A DNA stretch of 8,306 nucleotides, taken from assembly GCA_937890735.1 (NCBI GenBank), contig CALACZ010000199.1, positions 1 to 8,306 of the forward strand, written 5' to 3'. Each line of letters opens with the position of its first letter. Position 1 is the first letter of the stretch. Shown here piece by piece: positions 6,542-8,306 of this stretch. The notes beneath the pieces are model-generated. The model saw only the letters and a list, made by a program, of their open reading frames with translations. It did not search any database and was not told where the DNA came from. Position numbers and translations under genes: made by a program. Origin of the DNA: an uncultured Bacillota bacterium (GTDB lineage: Bacteria > Bacillota > Clostridia > Oscillospirales > Oscillospiraceae).

Positions 6542-7048
6542 ATGGACGGGCAATTGAAGCGGGGGCTTTTGGATGTTTGCGTTTTGGCGGCGATCGGGTC
6601 GATAGAGGAGATCGCGGCGCAGGTGGTGGCGGAAACGCCGCTGACAAAGATCGCAAAGGAACGCATCCGCCCGAAACGGCGGCTGGGCGCGGGCGAGATC
6701 GTACTGCTGGTGCTGGGGTCGCCGATCTGGCTGTCGCTGGGGATTGCGGCGGCTGCCGTTTTGCTGGCGCTGTACGCGGTGGTATGGTCGGTGATCGTAT
6801 CGCTGTGGGCGGTGTTTGCGGCACTGGCAGTGTGCGCGGTGGGCAGCATCCCGCTGGGCGTTTGGGTCATTGCCAAGGGGCGCGCGGCGGCGGGCATTGC
6901 GACGCTGGCGGGAGGTATGGTCTGCGCGGGACTGGCGATCCTGATGTTCTTCGGCTGCCTCGCGGCGACGAAGGGCGTGATCCTTTGGACGGGCAGGAGC
7001 GTGCTGTGGGTCAAGGACCGGCTGATCGGGAAGAAGGAGGACGTGTGA
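6542..7048 (+). CDS. Truncated HAAS/DUF1700 membrane protein fused to a PadR-like start
   Basis: This 168-residue protein starts at ATG 6542, supported by GGGAGG (6530-6535) six bases upstream. Residues 1-16 (MDGQLKRGLLDVCVLA) look like the beginning of a PadR-family regulator. From about residue 17, AAIGSIEEIAAQVVAETPL through PKRRLGAGEIVLLVLGSPIW matches the latter half of a HAAS/DUF1700 protein. Hydrophobic segments follow at about 53-80, 82-110 and 117-140, then a basic tail. Normal HAAS proteins have about 55 more N-terminal residues forming the helical signalling domain, and padR is a separate gene before them. This gene is best read as an in-frame deletion product, whether or not still functional. 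Its stop overlaps the next start (TGATG). Confidence 0.85.
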   Translation: MDGQLKRGLLDVCVLAAIGSIEEIAAQVVAETPLTKIAKERIRPKRRLGAGEIVLLVLGSPIWLSLGIAAAAVLLALYAVVWSVIVSLWAVFAALAVCAVGSIPLGVWVIAKGRAAAGIATLAGGMVCAGLAILMFFGCLAATKGVILWTGRSVLWVKDRLIGKKEDV

Positions 7049-8079
7049 TGAAACGGAGTACGAGAATTTGGCTGCTGACGGCGGGCGCGCTGATCTTGGT
7101 CGGGTGCATCGTGTTTGCGGGCGTGATGACGAGCATGAAATGGAATTTTGGGAAGCTCTCGACGGTGCAGCTTGAGACGCGGTCGTATGAGAGCGGCGAG
7201 GCGTTCCGCGATGTGTCGGCGACGACGGACGCGGCGGATGTTGTGTTTGTAAAGTCCGGCGACGGCGTGTGCCGCGTGGAGTGCCGGGAGCTGCCGGACG
7301 CGCCGCACACGGTGCGCGTGGAGGACGGCGTGCTGGTCATCAAGGCGCAGGAGGACAGGGACTGGACGGCGTATCTCGGCGTGGGATTTGAGACGCCGCG
7401 GATCACGGTGTATCTGCCGGACGCGGAGTACGGCGCGCTGACGGTACACAGCGGCGCGGGAAATGTGACCGTGCCGGACGGGTTTTCGTTTGCGAGCGCG
7501 GACGTGACGCTTGGCGCGGGGAATGCGGAATTTGCCGCGGACGCGGCGGGCGCGGTGCGGCTGAAGAGCGGCGCGAGGAACGTCAGCGCGTCGAATGTGG
7601 AGGTCGGGGCGCTGGACGCGTCGGTCTCCGCCGGGCGGGTGACGCTGACAGGCGTGCGCTGCCGGGAGGACATTACGGTGGATGTGACGACGGGCGAGTC
7701 GCGCGTGAGCGGCGCGGCGTGCCAGAGCATCCGCTCGACCGGGGGCACGGGAAGCCTGCTGCTGGTGGATGTGATCGCGGAGGAGCGGATGGAGATTGAA
7801 CGGAGCACGGGCGATGTGGACCTGGACGGGTGCGACGCGGGGGAAATTTCCATCAAGACGAGCACGGGCGATGTGACGGCGAGCCTTTTGACGCAGAAGG
7901 TGTTCCTTGTGGAGAGCGCGACCGGGAGCGTGGATGTGCCGCGGACGACGCGCGGGGGAACGTGCGAGGTGACCTCCGGGACGGGGGATATTGAGATTAC
8001 GATCAAAGTAAAGAGTTTTCGGCAAATTTTTAGCGCCCTGCGGGATCGGTGTGATTCCGTGGGGCGCGTTTTGTTTTAA
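7048..8079 (+). CDS. DUF4097 family beta-repeat membrane-anchored protein
   Basis: This 343-residue protein has one N-terminal hydrophobic anchor (about 8-27) and an outside domain made of short beta repeats. Glycine-rich turns recur: SGAGNV, LGAGNA, SGARNV, TTGESRV, STGDVDL, STGDVTA, ATGSVDV and GTGDIEI, as in DUF4097 (putative adhesin) proteins. AAGGAGG (7034-7040) inside the previous gene and the TGATG overlap show translational coupling. DUF4097 proteins commonly sit in one operon with PadR and HAAS/DUF1700 genes and are thought to respond to envelope stress; their exact role is not settled. The family usually ends near GDIEITIK (residue 320). Here the frame continues 23 residues through the terminator hairpin to a TAA in its T run, which suggests a lost stop codon. 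Confidence 0.85.
   Translation: MKRSTRIWLLTAGALILVGCIVFAGVMTSMKWNFGKLSTVQLETRSYESGEAFRDVSATTDAADVVFVKSGDGVCRVECRELPDAPHTVRVEDGVLVIKAQEDRDWTAYLGVGFETPRITVYLPDAEYGALTVHSGAGNVTVPDGFSFASADVTLGAGNAEFAADAAGAVRLKSGARNVSASNVEVGALDASVSAGRVTLTGVRCREDITVDVTTGESRVSGAACQSIRSTGGTGSLLLVDVIAEERMEIERSTGDVDLDGCDAGEISIKTSTGDVTASLLTQKVFLVESATGSVDVPRTTRGGTCEVTSGTGDIEITIKVKSFRQIFSALRDRCDSVGRVLF
8033..8077 (+). terminator. Rho-independent terminator overlapping the DUF4097 gene end
   Basis: A 13-pair stem (8033-8045 with 8055-8067, three G-U wobbles), a nine-base loop and a T-rich tail (8069-8077). It lies inside the last 16 codons of the open frame; the stop codon uses the last T of the tail. Confidence 0.8.
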
Positions 8080-8149
8080 TGAATGATGAAGAATGAATGG
8101 TGAATAATTTGCCGATTCCCTGCGGTAGCGACGGTTTGCACAACCCCAA
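8080..8149. other. Intergenic stretch with degenerate GAATGA repeats
   Basis: From 8081 to 8108 the sequence is a run of GAATGA/GAATGG-like units, AT-rich against its high-GC surroundings. The remainder up to 8149 shows no gene, promoter or strong hairpin. Such tracts often flank dispersed repeats in clostridial genomes (recollection, not checked). Confidence 0.35.
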
Positions 8150-8305
8150 ATGGCTTCCCCTGGGGGAAGCTGGCTGCGGAGCGCAGCGGAGCAGACTGAT
8201 GAGGGTCGGGGAGCAGTTGCGTTTAGCTGAAACTGCAAAGCTATCCGCAAGTGCTCCCCGACCCTCATCCGGCGCTTCGCGCCACCTTCCCCGAGGGGAA
8301 GGCAT
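8150..8305. repeat. Nested palindromic intergenic repeat (MITE-like)
   Basis: The whole stretch folds back on itself. The core is a perfect 18-base inverted repeat (8198-8215 with 8252-8269). Inside it TTGCG (8217-8221) pairs with CGCAA (8246-8250) and TAGCT (8224-8228) with AGCTA (8239-8243), leaving a ten-base loop. Each outer arm also has its own hairpins: GCTTCCCC/GGGGAAGC (8153-8170) and GCTGCG/CGCAGC (8173-8187) on the left, GGCGC/GCGCC (8271-8283) and CCTTCCCC/GGGGAAGG (8285-8302) on the right. It has no coding capacity. Repeats with TTCCCC ends and a CTCATC core are widespread in Oscillospiraceae as far as I recall. It may extend past the window edge. Confidence 0.85.
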
Positions 8306-8306
8306 G

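Noticed and set aside
5069..6553. 494-residue minus-strand frame opposite the symporter
   Set aside because: It is His/Arg/Asp-rich shadow coding opposite a clear DAACS transporter, and it runs across the dapF end and the terminator.
7048..7110. Possible lipobox LVGC (residues 17-20) in the DUF4097 protein
   Set aside because: The hydrophobic run continues past the Cys (IVFAGVM), as expected for a membrane anchor in this family, so lipoprotein processing is unlikely though not excluded.
8081..8108. Short-unit repeats as a possible CRISPR array
   Set aside because: Units are about six bases and degenerate, with no spacers and no cas genes.
6511..8268. 585-residue minus-strand frame opposite the HAAS-fusion and DUF4097 genes
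   Set aside because: It spans two genes, a terminator and a repeat, and its Arg/His/Ala-rich composition is typical of a GC-driven shadow.

Overview
The window looks like chromosome of a high-GC anaerobic Firmicute, most likely a gut clostridium of the Oscillospiraceae type. Reasons: strong GGAGG-type ribosome binding sites, sigma-A-type promoters, a HAAS/DUF1700 plus DUF4097 gene pair, a large secreted surface protein with a clostridial look, and palindromic intergenic repeats of a kind common in that family. The assignment rests on recognition of style and families, not on a database search.

Left part (1-3939, minus strand). A zinc-ribbon membrane protein (3298-3939) is followed after 33 bases by a very large secreted protein. 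That protein starts at 3264 and stays open for 1088 codons to the left edge, so its C-terminus is outside the window. It has a signal peptide, several beta-rich modules and a parallel beta-helix-like stretch. The pair is probably one operon, read from a strong promoter at 4161-4189. Its leader RNA would contain a 164-base imperfect hairpin (3959-4122) ending a few bases before the first ribosome binding site.

Middle (4235-6437, plus strand). A divergent promoter drives dapF (diaminopimelate epimerase family) and, 15 bases later, a dicarboxylate/amino acid:cation symporter. A textbook terminator closes the operon. Both proteins have substitutions at substrate-contact positions: the symporter lacks the arginine that binds acidic side chains, and DapF has GLPH in place of GNPH. 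Whether the pair serves meso-DAP/lysine synthesis or some other amino acid is open.

Right part (6489-8077, plus strand). A promoter with a small palindrome between its boxes drives a 168-residue membrane protein and an overlapping DUF4097 protein. The first gene appears to be a deletion fusion: about 16 residues resembling the start of a PadR-family regulator run directly into the distal half of a HAAS/DUF1700 protein. The regulator gene normally found in this operon type would thus be lost. The DUF4097 frame runs about 23 codons beyond its expected end, through its own terminator.

Far right (8080-8306). No gene is seen. There is a short degenerate GAATGA-rich stretch and then a nested palindromic repeat of about 156 bases reaching the window edge.
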